Shown: piece after piece, positions 35,196 to 43,475 of the stretch
How positions within the stretch are numbered: position 1 is the first letter of the stretch
Layout: every line of letters begins with the position of its first letter
Assembly (NCBI GenBank): GCA_963831235.1
Contig: CAWHPS010000035.1
Span: 231,512 to 295,511 of the forward strand
Reading direction: 5' to 3'
From: CAWHPS01 sp963831235
Lineage (GTDB): Bacteria > Fibrobacterota > OXYB2-FULL-49-7 > JAEUSG01
DNA: 64,000 nucleotides
The notes under the pieces: model-generated
Database searches by the model: none
What the model saw: only the letters and a program-made list of their open reading frames with translations
What the model was told of the DNA's origin: nothing
Translations under genes and position numbers: made by a program

Positions 35196-36554
35196 TTAAT
35201 ATGTAACAACAGCCAAAGTAACTCCGGTATAATAAAAATTGATAATTTCTTCGGCTTTTTTTCCTGAAAGTGCCATGCCAACAGCCCCAATTTGCGACAT
35301 TCCAACTCCATGACCAAACCCATGACCCGATGCCCTGACCTTTTTTATGGATGTCCCGTTTTTAATAACATCAAGTGTAAAACAAGCGCTACGTAGAATG
35401 GGCTTATCAGGTCCATTGCGCCTTAAAAGCCAACGAACCTTGTCTCCGAAAACATGGTATGTATCACCTGACATTCTAACGGCAAGCGATTTTATCCTTC
35501 CGCATGTTGTAAATGACTCGATTTCAATATTCTGCAGGCGGCCTTTTCCAGAATAACCAAATGTAAGCCCGGGCAGATTTTTATTTATAATTTTTTCAAG
35601 TGAAACTCCATCCCATTCTTCAGTCCAGTTGAAATATTTGGCGCTGTAATTATATACGGAATCATCGACTGATCTTAAGTAGGATCTGTAACCCCTGTCA
35701 GGCCAAACCTCTTCAATATTAGCGGTCTTTCCACTGCTGGTGGAGTAATAAAAAGTTTGAATCAAAGAATCATTGGCAAGCACAACAACATTACGCGTTG
35801 AGTCGATTGCTTTGTTTGAAAGAGGGTATTCCCCGGCCATGCCATTGTAAACCTGATCCGACTCGTCGGAATAAACATCAAAGCCGCTTGTATCCTGACT
35901 ACCGAGCCTGGAATAAGTGTATGTTCTCGCAACAATGGCTTGGACCTTAAGCGCCTCGTAACATGTGCTGTCTCGTTTGCCGATTTCGTAGGGAACAACC
36001 CCTTTTAGATAATCTTCTATGGGTAATTCATTGATTATGATTGGACCGCCTGATGCGCTTTTACGTATAATCAGGCACCCGCGATATGACTGGTTATCAT
36101 ATTTAAATGAGGCGCCCTTAACAGAAGGAAGAAGTAATATTGGCATTGCAAAGTGATCTGGAAGCGTGCTGAAAACAGCTTCGGTCCCTTTTATGTTTAC
36201 ATAGGTTTTTCCTTCGATTTGGCCTTTTGCATCATTTGAACCATAGACTGTATAGGTACTGCTTAGAACAAGAGGAAATGTTGAATGTATGGACGACAAT
36301 AATACTCGGACGGTATTTCTTTTCACCTTAAAAGCAGGATATGCAAATGATGTGGCGGATACGGATTGTGTTGTTTCTGGTATGGAAGGAATAATCGGGG
36401 CTACTTCTCTTAATGTATCGACCAAAGTGTCAGCATGAATTGGAACAGGACGTTTTACTGGTTTTTCTTCAATCGTCCCTACAAAATTTGTTTTTGCGCA
36501 ATTTAAAAAAAAGATATATAAAACAAGTGGAAAAATTGAAAAAAGACGTGTCAA
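35196..36554 (-). CDS. SpoIID/LytB domain lipoprotein
   Basis: The 452-aa product has a lipoprotein-like start with FFLNC (Cys19). The SpoIID domain (about 165-450) is marked by INELPIEDYLKGVVPYEIG, EALKVQAIVARTYTYSRLG, YYSTSSGKTANIEEVWPD, and the C-terminal HGFGHGVGMSQIGAVGMA. SpoIID-type enzymes are lytic transglycosylases acting on peptidoglycan stripped of stem peptides, and homologues outside spore formers are common. The catalytic Glu is probably in VVPYEIG. It overlaps the deformylase gene by 4 bp. Confidence 0.88.
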   Translation of the reverse strand: MTRLFSIFPLVLYIFFLNCAKTNFVGTIEEKPVKRPVPIHADTLVDTLREVAPIIPSIPETTQSVSATSFAYPAFKVKRNTVRVLLSSIHSTFPLVLSSTYTVYGSNDAKGQIEGKTYVNIKGTEAVFSTLPDHFAMPILLLPSVKGASFKYDNQSYRGCLIIRKSASGGPIIINELPIEDYLKGVVPYEIGKRDSTCYEALKVQAIVARTYTYSRLGSQDTSGFDVYSDESDQVYNGMAGEYPLSNKAIDSTRNVVVLANDSLIQTFYYSTSSGKTANIEEVWPDRGYRSYLRSVDDSVYNYSAKYFNWTEEWDGVSLEKIINKNLPGLTFGYSGKGRLQNIEIESFTTCGRIKSLAVRMSGDTYHVFGDKVRWLLRRNGPDKPILRSACFTLDVIKNGTSIKKVRASGHGFGHGVGMSQIGAVGMALSGKKAEEIINFYYTGVTLAVVTY

Positions 36555-37072
36555 GAATTTTCCTTCATGATATTTCGCAGTTCTTTTTTAATAAATATTT
36601 TCTTGGTAGGGGACAGGCGATCGACAAAAAGAATTCCATTAAGATGATCTGTTTCATGCTGAATGATCCTGGCACGCATACCATCAACCGCGATTTCCTG
36701 GCATTTTTTACCGTGTCTGTTGATGTATTCAATATCAATAATTGCCTTACGTTTGACCTTTTCACGGAGTTCAGGTACTGAAAGGCAGCCTTCTTCAATA
36801 TCACAATTGTTTCCGTAATATTTGAGTATCTTCGGGTTTATGAATATTTCTTCCTTAGACTTTGGAGCTTTTTCATCATCAGCTGCAGCATTTAAAACAA
36901 ACAGATTAAGGGCTTTTCCCACCTGAACGGCTGCAAGGCCTACACCCTTGTTTTCGTACATGGTTTCGAACATATCGTCAATCAGCGCCTGAATCGCGGA
37001 AATATCTTCAACATCAGAGGCCTTTTTCTTCAGGGTCGGATTGCCGTAATAACAAATGGGAAGTATAGCCAT
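36551..37072 (-). CDS. def: Peptide deformylase
   Basis: The 173-aa enzyme removes the formyl group from nascent N-termini. The three motifs are GVGLAAVQVG (43-52), EGCLS (94-98) and QHETDHLNG (138-146); the metal ligands are Cys96, His139 and His143, with catalytic Glu140. Motif 1 has Val where most deformylases have Pro (GLAAPQ), a variant that still keeps the essential Gln. It is followed by the SpoIID-like gene (4-bp overlap) and preceded by yajC. Confidence 0.95.
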   Translation of the reverse strand: MAILPICYYGNPTLKKKASDVEDISAIQALIDDMFETMYENKGVGLAAVQVGKALNLFVLNAAADDEKAPKSKEEIFINPKILKYYGNNCDIEEGCLSVPELREKVKRKAIIDIEYINRHGKKCQEIAVDGMRARIIQHETDHLNGILFVDRLSPTKKIFIKKELRNIMKENS

Positions 37073-37080
37073 GCGCTTTT

Positions 37081-37428
37081 TTATTTTGTTTCTCCCCTGA
37101 GTTCCTTTTCAACTTCAGGAGTCACAACCGTGGCAACAGCACTTTTCCTGAAATCAACCTCTGTGTCTTTGGAAATTTTAAGTGTCACAATATTGCCTTT
37201 GACTTCTGTTACAAGGCCCAATATACCGCCGGTTGTCACCACTTTGTCGCCTTTTTTTATGCTTTCAAGCAGATTCTTTAATTCTTTCTGTCTCTTGTTC
37301 TGCGGCCTTATAATAAAAAAATAAAAAATCACGAAAATGACGATCATCATGGGAAGGATGTTCATAAAACCAGGGGCCTGCGGCTGGGCCGCACCTGTTG
37401 CGGTTTGTGCAAATACAGTTGAAAACAT
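37081..37428 (-). CDS. yajC: Preprotein translocase subunit YajC
   Basis: This 115-aa protein has a single membrane helix (about 22-42), then RPQNKRQKELKNLLESIKKGDKVVTTGGILG, of which GDKVVTTGGI is the YajC hallmark. It associates with SecDF. The N-terminal Gln/Ala-rich stretch before the helix is longer than in E. coli. secD and secF are not in the window. It ends 8 bp before the def start. Confidence 0.94.
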   Translation of the reverse strand: MFSTVFAQTATGAAQPQAPGFMNILPMMIVIFVIFYFFIIRPQNKRQKELKNLLESIKKGDKVVTTGGILGLVTEVKGNIVTLKISKDTEVDFRKSAVATVVTPEVEKELRGETK

Positions 37429-37506
37429 TGAGTCTCCTTTTTAGAATAAATAGTTACTTATAGGAAAAAATAATCAATTATAAAAGGACTTTTCACGGAA
37501 AATCAT

Positions 37507-39429
37507 TTATTTGTTTTCACGGAACTGAAGATCGTAAAGACGCTTGTAAACACCACCATGCTGTATAAGTTCCTCGTGTGTGCCATGTTCTTTGATAATA
37601 CCTTCATCAATAACAATGATTTTATTGGCCCTTTTAATTGTCGAAAGACGATGCGCAACAACAACTGCTGTCCTGTTTTCAATCAAGTGATCTATGGCAT
37701 TCTGTACTTTGGCCTCGGATTCGTTATCAAGGGCTGATGTAGCTTCATCGAAAATAAGGATGGCCGGGTTGCGCAGGATGGCGCGTGCGATGCTGAGCCT
37801 CTGGCGCTGACCGCCTGAAAGACGAGTACCGCGATCCCCGATTATTGTGTTGTACTTCTCCGGAAGTTCTTCTATGAATTCCGAGGCATTGGCAATCTCA
37901 GCCGCTTTCCTGATTTTTTCATCTGATATGCCTTCCAGTCCATAGGCAATATTGTTCCTTACAGTATCGTGGAACAGGATAGTTTCCTGGGTGACGATTC
38001 CCATCTTGCCCCTGAGCGACGACAGTGTGTAGCCTTTGATATTCTTATTGTCAACAAATATGTCGCCATTGTCAGGATCGTAAAGACGAGGTAAAAGATC
38101 AACAAGAGTGGATTTTCCACCGCCCGAAGGCCCAACAAGGGCCACAACATCACCTTTGTTTATCCTGAAACAGATGTTTTTTAGGACCGGCGTGTCTTTG
38201 CGGTAGGCGAAAGTGATGTTTCTAAACTCAATTGATTCTTTGAATTCAGGAAGGTGTAGAGCGTCCGGAGCGTCGATTATGGTAGTATGGCGATCCATGA
38301 TATCAAAAACACGACCAGCTACAACAAGGCTCCTTTGTAAGCTGACAAAAAACGAATTCAGGTCTTTTATTGGTTTCATCATCGCAAACATGAATGTTAT
38401 GTAAACAACAAAATCACCTGCGGTCATCGTAGAATTCGGATTGATTACCCTTGTTTTAAGGGCATATACGACAATACCAAGACCAATTGCCGTTGTAACA
38501 AGTTCGGAAATAGGCGCTGCAAGAAGATCATATTTCGAAAGTTTCAGAGTCAGCCTCTGGTAATCAAAAACAGCCTTTTCATAACGTTTTGTTTCATAAT
38601 TCTGGGTATTTGATGCAACAACAAGCCGCATGCTGCACAATGTTTCCTGGGCAACGGCATAAATTGCTCCCAAAACCTCCTGGATCTTATGCTGGAACTT
38701 TTTAAGGAAAACAGCTAGTCTGTCAAGAAGAAAAATAAGAGGTATAAAACAGACGATAAGCGCAAGCGTAAGCTTCCAGTCAATATAAAGAATCATGAAA
38801 AAATAAAATGCCGCCATTACAATATTGGTAAGAATTCCGGACGCAGTGGAGACGATAAGATCCTGGATAACATTAACTTCACCGATGATACGGTTTAAAA
38901 GGTAGCCGCTCTTGTACTCATTGAAGAAAGGCATTGAAAAGGTCATAACCTTTTTATACATATCCATTCGCACACGTGTCATGATACGCAGATTAAGAAC
39001 AAGGAATATCATGCGCCTTGCATATTCGCTCATTGTTTTTATACCAATGCCGATTGAAATGAATATTGCTACAAGAATAAGGACACCGCTTGCCGGGCCG
39101 GTTTTAAGATAGTTGTTGAAATATGAACTTATACTGTTTTTTGCCTGCTTTAGGGTGACTTTTCTTTTTACTGCATCCTTAATAATGATATATGAATAAT
39201 GTGAAAAGTCTTTTGCAAATCTAAGGGTTTCTTTTGCGCCGGTCTTTTTCTCGCTTTCGATAAGCTCAGCTTTTGATTTAACCAGTATGCCGTCGAATAT
39301 GGGTTTCAGCATTATGATGCTTACAGCACCGGAAAATGTAAGCAGAAAAATCAGGCCAACGCCGATTGCAGCAAGATGTGCTTGTGGAACAAGGTAGGAG
39401 AAAATCCGTTTTAAAAGTTTAAGCTTCAT
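37507..39429 (-). CDS. MsbA-like ABC exporter
   Basis: The 640-aa protein fuses a six-helix membrane domain (about 15-340) to an ATPase. Motifs include Walker A GPSGGGKST (near residue 428), LSGGQRQRLSIARA, Walker B ILIFDEATSALD and the H-loop VVAHRLSTI. The closest functional class by sequence style is MsbA-type lipid flippase. An extra charged segment in the first periplasmic loop (about 30-85, Lys-rich) makes the membrane domain longer than in E. coli MsbA (582 aa). Confidence 0.9.
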   Translation of the reverse strand: MKLKLLKRIFSYLVPQAHLAAIGVGLIFLLTFSGAVSIIMLKPIFDGILVKSKAELIESEKKTGAKETLRFAKDFSHYSYIIIKDAVKRKVTLKQAKNSISSYFNNYLKTGPASGVLILVAIFISIGIGIKTMSEYARRMIFLVLNLRIMTRVRMDMYKKVMTFSMPFFNEYKSGYLLNRIIGEVNVIQDLIVSTASGILTNIVMAAFYFFMILYIDWKLTLALIVCFIPLIFLLDRLAVFLKKFQHKIQEVLGAIYAVAQETLCSMRLVVASNTQNYETKRYEKAVFDYQRLTLKLSKYDLLAAPISELVTTAIGLGIVVYALKTRVINPNSTMTAGDFVVYITFMFAMMKPIKDLNSFFVSLQRSLVVAGRVFDIMDRHTTIIDAPDALHLPEFKESIEFRNITFAYRKDTPVLKNICFRINKGDVVALVGPSGGGKSTLVDLLPRLYDPDNGDIFVDNKNIKGYTLSSLRGKMGIVTQETILFHDTVRNNIAYGLEGISDEKIRKAAEIANASEFIEELPEKYNTIIGDRGTRLSGGQRQRLSIARAILRNPAILIFDEATSALDNESEAKVQNAIDHLIENRTAVVVAHRLSTIKRANKIIVIDEGIIKEHGTHEELIQHGGVYKRLYDLQFRENK

Positions 39430-39524
39430 TCGCCATTAAAATAATATACTGCCGTGGTATGTGTGAAATGAAAGAAAAATAATGCTGGTATATTTAATGG
39501 GAAGTCATTATAAAATACTGAATA

Positions 39525-39908
39525 TTATAATGAATCCGGTGTAAGGTCATTCAATTTTTCAAATCTATTGACCGTAAAAGTCAGCATTTTGCCACTTCCA
39601 GGTTGAATCGAACCAGTGAGTTTGACAAGCTGGCCCACTTGTTTCTTAAGCTCGCGTCCCTTTCCTTTTTCAGAGATGCGGTAATTTATGTAATCATCAT
39701 TTGAGCTTATGACCGAAATTTCAATCCCATTTCCAGTTTCACTGTCTTCTATGTAGCCGGTTATTGTAACAAGAGAATCAACTGTTTCTTTTGCATTGGA
39801 AAATCCTGCTTTGGGATCATGCACCCTGGTTAAAGTGTCTTTAGGCTGTTCTGCCAAACAGATCATCGCAGTTATGGGAATTATTGTTTTATATAATATT
39901 TGAGGCAT
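39525..39908 (-). CDS. Small exported protein, possible OB-fold
   Basis: The 127-aa product has an N-terminal hydrophobic segment (about 8-19) that looks like a signal peptide. The remainder is a beta-rich domain: SLVTITGYIEDSE, IEISVISSNDDYINYRIS and QVGQLVKLTGSIQPGSGK. The alternating strand pattern with VTGxI-type turns resembles OB-fold proteins of tRNA_anti/BOF type. Assignment is tentative. It lies between the exporter and the sigma-54 regulator genes, same strand. Confidence 0.68.
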   Translation of the reverse strand: MPQILYKTIIPITAMICLAEQPKDTLTRVHDPKAGFSNAKETVDSLVTITGYIEDSETGNGIEISVISSNDDYINYRISEKGKGRELKKQVGQLVKLTGSIQPGSGKMLTFTVNRFEKLNDLTPDSL

Positions 39909-39923
39909 ACCTTTATTTTCCTT

Positions 39924-41360
39924 CTAAATATAATCTTTGTCAGGTTGAGCGCGCTTAAACTTAAATGCTTCTTTTTTAATTTTGTACTTCTTAAGGAGTT
40001 TATGCAGCTGTCTTGTTGTTATACCGGCATTCTTTGATGAATTCTTGATGCTTCCTCTGTGACGGGCAAGCACTTCGGTAAGGTAAATACTCTCAATATT
40101 TTCAATGCCTTTTCGCCTTACTTCGTTTAATGGACGTGAAATATCAGTGATTACATTTGGCAGAATCGTATCAGATGCGAATAGCTCATTGGGGAAGGAG
40201 AGACGGGTAAGTTTATTGGAACTTTCGAGCAGATAAGCACGCTCAACCAGGTTTTCCAGTTCCCGTATGTTGCCCGGCCATGCATATTTTGCAAATGCCT
40301 TCAGCACTGCATCATCAGCTCCCTGAATGTTTTTCAAGTAGAATTTATTGAGCCGCTTAAGAAAAGTATCAACAAACATGGGGATGTCATCAATGCGCTG
40401 TCGTAGTGGCGGGATTTCGATTGGGAAAACGGAAAGACGGTAATACAGGTCCCGTCGAAAAGCACCGGTTTCGCTCATACCTTTAAGGTCAGTGTTGGTG
40501 GCGGCTATTATCCGTGCATCGCACTTTATGGTTTCCTCGCCGCCCACTCGTTGAAAGGTCCTTTCCTGTAGTATTTGAAGCAGCTTGATCTGAGAAGCAG
40601 GAGTTATTGTGCCGATTTCATCAAGGAATATTGTGCCTCCATGGGCGATCTCGAATTTTCCAAGGCGTTTTCTTATAGCGCCTGTAAAGGCACCCTTTTC
40701 GTGGCCGTAGAGTTCGCTTTCGATAAGGGATTCCGGGAGCGCTCCGCAATGCACGCTTATGAATTTATTCTCGTTTCTGTTCGACAGGCGGTGAATAAGT
40801 TTTGCGAGAACGCTTTTGCCTGTCCCTGTCTCTCCGGTAAGAAGTACGGTTGTTTTAGCAGGAGAAACTGACTGGACTTTTTCGAGGACCTGGCGCATCA
40901 AGGGGCTGTTTGACTGAAATGTTTCAGACGAATCCTCTTCAAGAAATTTATCGCGGAGATAATCAAGTTCAGACTGCATGATGCTGTATTCATAAGTTGT
41001 CTCTACAATGTAGCGAACTTCGTCTGTCTCAATAGGGTATGTAAGATAGTTCATTGCCCCGGCTTTTACCGCGTTAACGGCGTCTTTAATCCTTTCCCGA
41101 GAGCCCAGGACAACAATCTGGACAGCGGGGTTTAGGTTAAGGAAAAGCTGGAGCGCTTTTTTAAAATGCTGAATGCTTTGATATGTATCTTCAGGTAGAA
41201 AAAGAACGTCGATAAACAGAAAGTCGTAACGTTGCTGGATGAATTGGTTCTGGCAGGCGTTTTTATCCTGTATTATGTGTACTGTGAAATCCGTACTCAG
41301 GGAAGAACGGATAGTTTCGCAAGCTTCATTGTTGTCAGAGGCGATAAGGATGAATTTCAC
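39924..41360 (-). CDS. Sigma-54 activator with atypical receiver domain
   Basis: The 478-aa protein begins at a GTG with a GGAGT site upstream. Residues 1-120 are a receiver-like domain with D51 at the phosphorylation site, but the conserved Lys is replaced (YLTYP, Tyr108) and the acidic pair reads SDN (8-10). The AAA+ domain has GETGTGKS (176-183), the sigma-54 contact GAFTGA (223-228) and Walker B TIFLDEIG (243-250). The C-terminus carries a Fis-type HTH (about 435-465). It should activate sigma-54 promoters, but the receiver may not use phosphorylation. Its 5' two-thirds are duplicated at 62,903-64,000. Confidence 0.92.
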   Translation of the reverse strand: MKFILIASDNNEACETIRSSLSTDFTVHIIQDKNACQNQFIQQRYDFLFIDVLFLPEDTYQSIQHFKKALQLFLNLNPAVQIVVLGSRERIKDAVNAVKAGAMNYLTYPIETDEVRYIVETTYEYSIMQSELDYLRDKFLEEDSSETFQSNSPLMRQVLEKVQSVSPAKTTVLLTGETGTGKSVLAKLIHRLSNRNENKFISVHCGALPESLIESELYGHEKGAFTGAIRKRLGKFEIAHGGTIFLDEIGTITPASQIKLLQILQERTFQRVGGEETIKCDARIIAATNTDLKGMSETGAFRRDLYYRLSVFPIEIPPLRQRIDDIPMFVDTFLKRLNKFYLKNIQGADDAVLKAFAKYAWPGNIRELENLVERAYLLESSNKLTRLSFPNELFASDTILPNVITDISRPLNEVRRKGIENIESIYLTEVLARHRGSIKNSSKNAGITTRQLHKLLKKYKIKKEAFKFKRAQPDKDYI

Positions 41361-41523
41361 GTGACTCCTGGGCTATAATTAACATATTACATGCAATTGA
41401 GTTCAAGAGTAATCAGTTTTTATTATTATGTATGGATGTATGGTAACATTTGCGGTTCAAAATTAGAACAAAGAATAAATGAATTCCAACCCGTTCAATA
41501 AGCAAATTCATTCTTAGTTTGTT

Positions 41524-41649
41524 CGGCGGCAGGGACGCCGCCGACTGTTCTGGTTTTTCGTCTTTCATTTTGGTGCACCCCAGGGACGGGGTGCACCTTT
41601 AACCAAAACACCCGGAACACAGAACAGTGCCGGCCCTCCGTGGCCGGCA
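41524..41649. ncRNA. Multi-hairpin element with hexaloops (structured repeat or RNA)
   Basis: Three GC-rich hairpins with 6-nt loops follow each other. Hairpin 1: CGGCGGC/GCCGCCG (41,524-41,543), loop AGGGAC. Hairpin 2: GGTGCACCCC/GGGGTGCACC (41,572-41,597), loop AGGGAC. Hairpin 3: TGCCGGCC/GGCCGGCA (41,628-41,649), loop CTCCGT. A long-range 9-bp helix ACTGTTCTG (41,544-41,552) with CAGAACAGT (41,620-41,628) encloses hairpin 2, giving a cloverleaf-like fold. It lies in the 384-bp gap between the divergent sigma-54 activator and ABC genes. It may be a REP-like mobile repeat or a small RNA; no promoter is assigned. Confidence 0.6.
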
Positions 41650-41744
41650 AAAACATCAGCAAATGTTGCCAGGCACACCATGACATCGTTATTTCTGACA
41701 CCTCTCTATTATTTCATCCCTAATCTTAATTATTTTAATATGCT

Positions 41745-42662
41745 ATGGAAAACGTTATTGAACTATCAGCTATCAATAAAAATTATGGTGACCTTCAGGT
41801 TGTCAAAAACCTCTCCTTTACAGGGGAAAAAGGCACATGCGTCGGTCTTCTTGGACCGAACGGTGCTGGAAAGACAACAACAGTACGAATGCTCACTGCA
41901 CAATATCCTTATCCATCCGGATCAATGAAGGTATTCGGGATGGAGGTTGCTTCGCATAACAGGGAAATAAAAGCAATAATGGGAATCGTACCGCAGACAG
42001 CCAATCTTGATCCTGATTTTAACGTTCAGGTGAACCTTGAAACTTATGGAATGTATTTTGGAATTGAAAAATCCGTATGTGATGTCAGGATAAATGAGCA
42101 GCTTGATTTCTGGGGATTGTCGGACAAATGTAAATGCATGATGAACGAACTTTCCGGTGGTATGTCGCGCCGGCTTCTGATTGCAAGGGCCCTAATTAAC
42201 AATCCCGGCCTACTTGTTATGGATGAGCCCACAACAGGTCTTGATCCTCAGTCGCGACGTATTGTATGGGAAAAGGTCAAGGAGCTTAAAAGAAAAGGGA
42301 TTACAATACTTCTTACTACGCATTATATGGAGGAGGCGGAACGTCTTTGTGATAAAGTTGTTGTCATGAACCAGGGTGAAAAGGTCGCTGATGATGAACC
42401 TCATAAGCTCATCAGGGATCTAATGGGCACAGATCTTTTGGAAACAGATGGTGACGATCCTTTATGGTTATCCTGGAAAAAGAATCTTGAACCCGGGCTT
42501 GACTCTTTTGATCACGGATCAAGGTCTTATGTATATTGCAGATCCTGTTTAAATGAGACCCTTGGCGAAATGGCAGTTAAACGGGGGCTTAAGGAATTCT
42601 CTGTTCGTAAAACCAATCTTGAGGATGTGTATCTTAAACTTACGGGACAGGGCCTTTCATGA
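41745..42662 (+). CDS. ABC-2 type exporter ATPase
   Basis: The 305-aa ATPase has Walker A GPNGAGKTT (37-45), the signature LSGGMSRRLLIARA, Walker B LLVMDEPTTGLD and the H-loop TTHYMEEAERLCD. The C-terminal about 75 residues, with paired Cys (CRSC), are typical of the NodI/CcmA-like drug or polysaccharide exporter group. It overlaps the permease gene by 4 bp. A degraded copy is at 61,607-62,522. Confidence 0.92.
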   Translation: MENVIELSAINKNYGDLQVVKNLSFTGEKGTCVGLLGPNGAGKTTTVRMLTAQYPYPSGSMKVFGMEVASHNREIKAIMGIVPQTANLDPDFNVQVNLETYGMYFGIEKSVCDVRINEQLDFWGLSDKCKCMMNELSGGMSRRLLIARALINNPGLLVMDEPTTGLDPQSRRIVWEKVKELKRKGITILLTTHYMEEAERLCDKVVVMNQGEKVADDEPHKLIRDLMGTDLLETDGDDPLWLSWKKNLEPGLDSFDHGSRSYVYCRSCLNETLGEMAVKRGLKEFSVRKTNLEDVYLKLTGQGLS

Positions 42663-43450
42663 TAACTAATGCAGTGAAGAATATTTCATTCAGGCTTCTT
42701 TATGTATGGCGAAGAAACGCCAGGGTTTTTGTCAGGACATGGTTTGTAAGCGTCATACCACCACTTCTGGAACCGGTCTTTTATTACCTTGCTTTTGGCC
42801 TGGGCTTGGGCGGGATGATGGGCAGTCTTATGTATAGCGGTGTTGAATTTCCCTACAAATTATACCTTGCACCAGCCATTGTCGGGATTGCTGTAATGAA
42901 TTATGCTTTTTTCGAATGCTCCTATGGCGCATTTGTAAAAATAGAATATCAGAGAACTTATGAAGCACTTACTGCAACTCCTTTGTCACTTGAAGATGTT
43001 GTAACCGGGGAAATTCTATGGGGTGCGACAAAAGCCCTTTCCGCAAGCATGATAATCATCCTTATTCTTCAGTTTTTTGCGCCTATTCATTGGAAAGGAA
43101 TCGGCATTGTTCTTGGGGCATCTTTTATGGGCGGGTTGTTTTTTGCGTCACTTGGCATGATTTTTACCGGGATACTTACCAATATTGAAATGTTCAACTA
43201 CCCAGTATTCCTTCTTATCACACCCATGATGCTCTTAAGCGGTACATTTTTTCCTGTTGAAAATTTTGGAAAGGGTGTTGCATTTGTTTCGGAAATTCTG
43301 CCGCTGACTCATGTAGTGCGTTTAATACGAAATCCATATTTAGGGATATTTACATCAAAAGAATTTCTATCAATAATATATCTTTTAATTGCAACTCCTG
43401 CGGCCATACTTGCATCGATTGCTCTTATTAGAAAAAAGATAATCCATTAA
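42659..43450 (+). CDS. ABC-2 type exporter permease
   Basis: The 263-aa membrane protein has six hydrophobic segments and the ABC-2 signature region FPVENFGKGVAFVSEILPLTHVVRLIR near the C-terminus (shown in part: LPLTHVVRLIR). It is NodJ-like in size and pattern. With the overlapping ATPase gene it should form a two-component exporter; substrate unknown. A copy is at 60,812-61,610. Confidence 0.9.
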   Translation: MITNAVKNISFRLLYVWRRNARVFVRTWFVSVIPPLLEPVFYYLAFGLGLGGMMGSLMYSGVEFPYKLYLAPAIVGIAVMNYAFFECSYGAFVKIEYQRTYEALTATPLSLEDVVTGEILWGATKALSASMIIILILQFFAPIHWKGIGIVLGASFMGGLFFASLGMIFTGILTNIEMFNYPVFLLITPMMLLSGTFFPVENFGKGVAFVSEILPLTHVVRLIRNPYLGIFTSKEFLSIIYLLIATPAAILASIALIRKKIIH

Positions 43451-43475
43451 AAATATTTTTTAGCGGGATTTAAAA

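Noticed and set aside
35132..35323. 63-codon minus-strand frame near the end of the SpoIID-like gene
   Set aside because: It lies mostly within the SpoIID C-terminus in another frame and has no independent support.
41650..41690. Possible sigma-54 promoter on the minus strand (TGGCA...TTGCT)
   Set aside because: The spacing between GG and GC is 2 bp too short for a -24/-12 promoter.
41495..41701. 68-codon minus-strand open frame across the hairpin element
   Set aside because: It runs straight through three perfect hairpins, has no ribosome site, and its sequence is dictated by the palindromes. Treated as non-coding.
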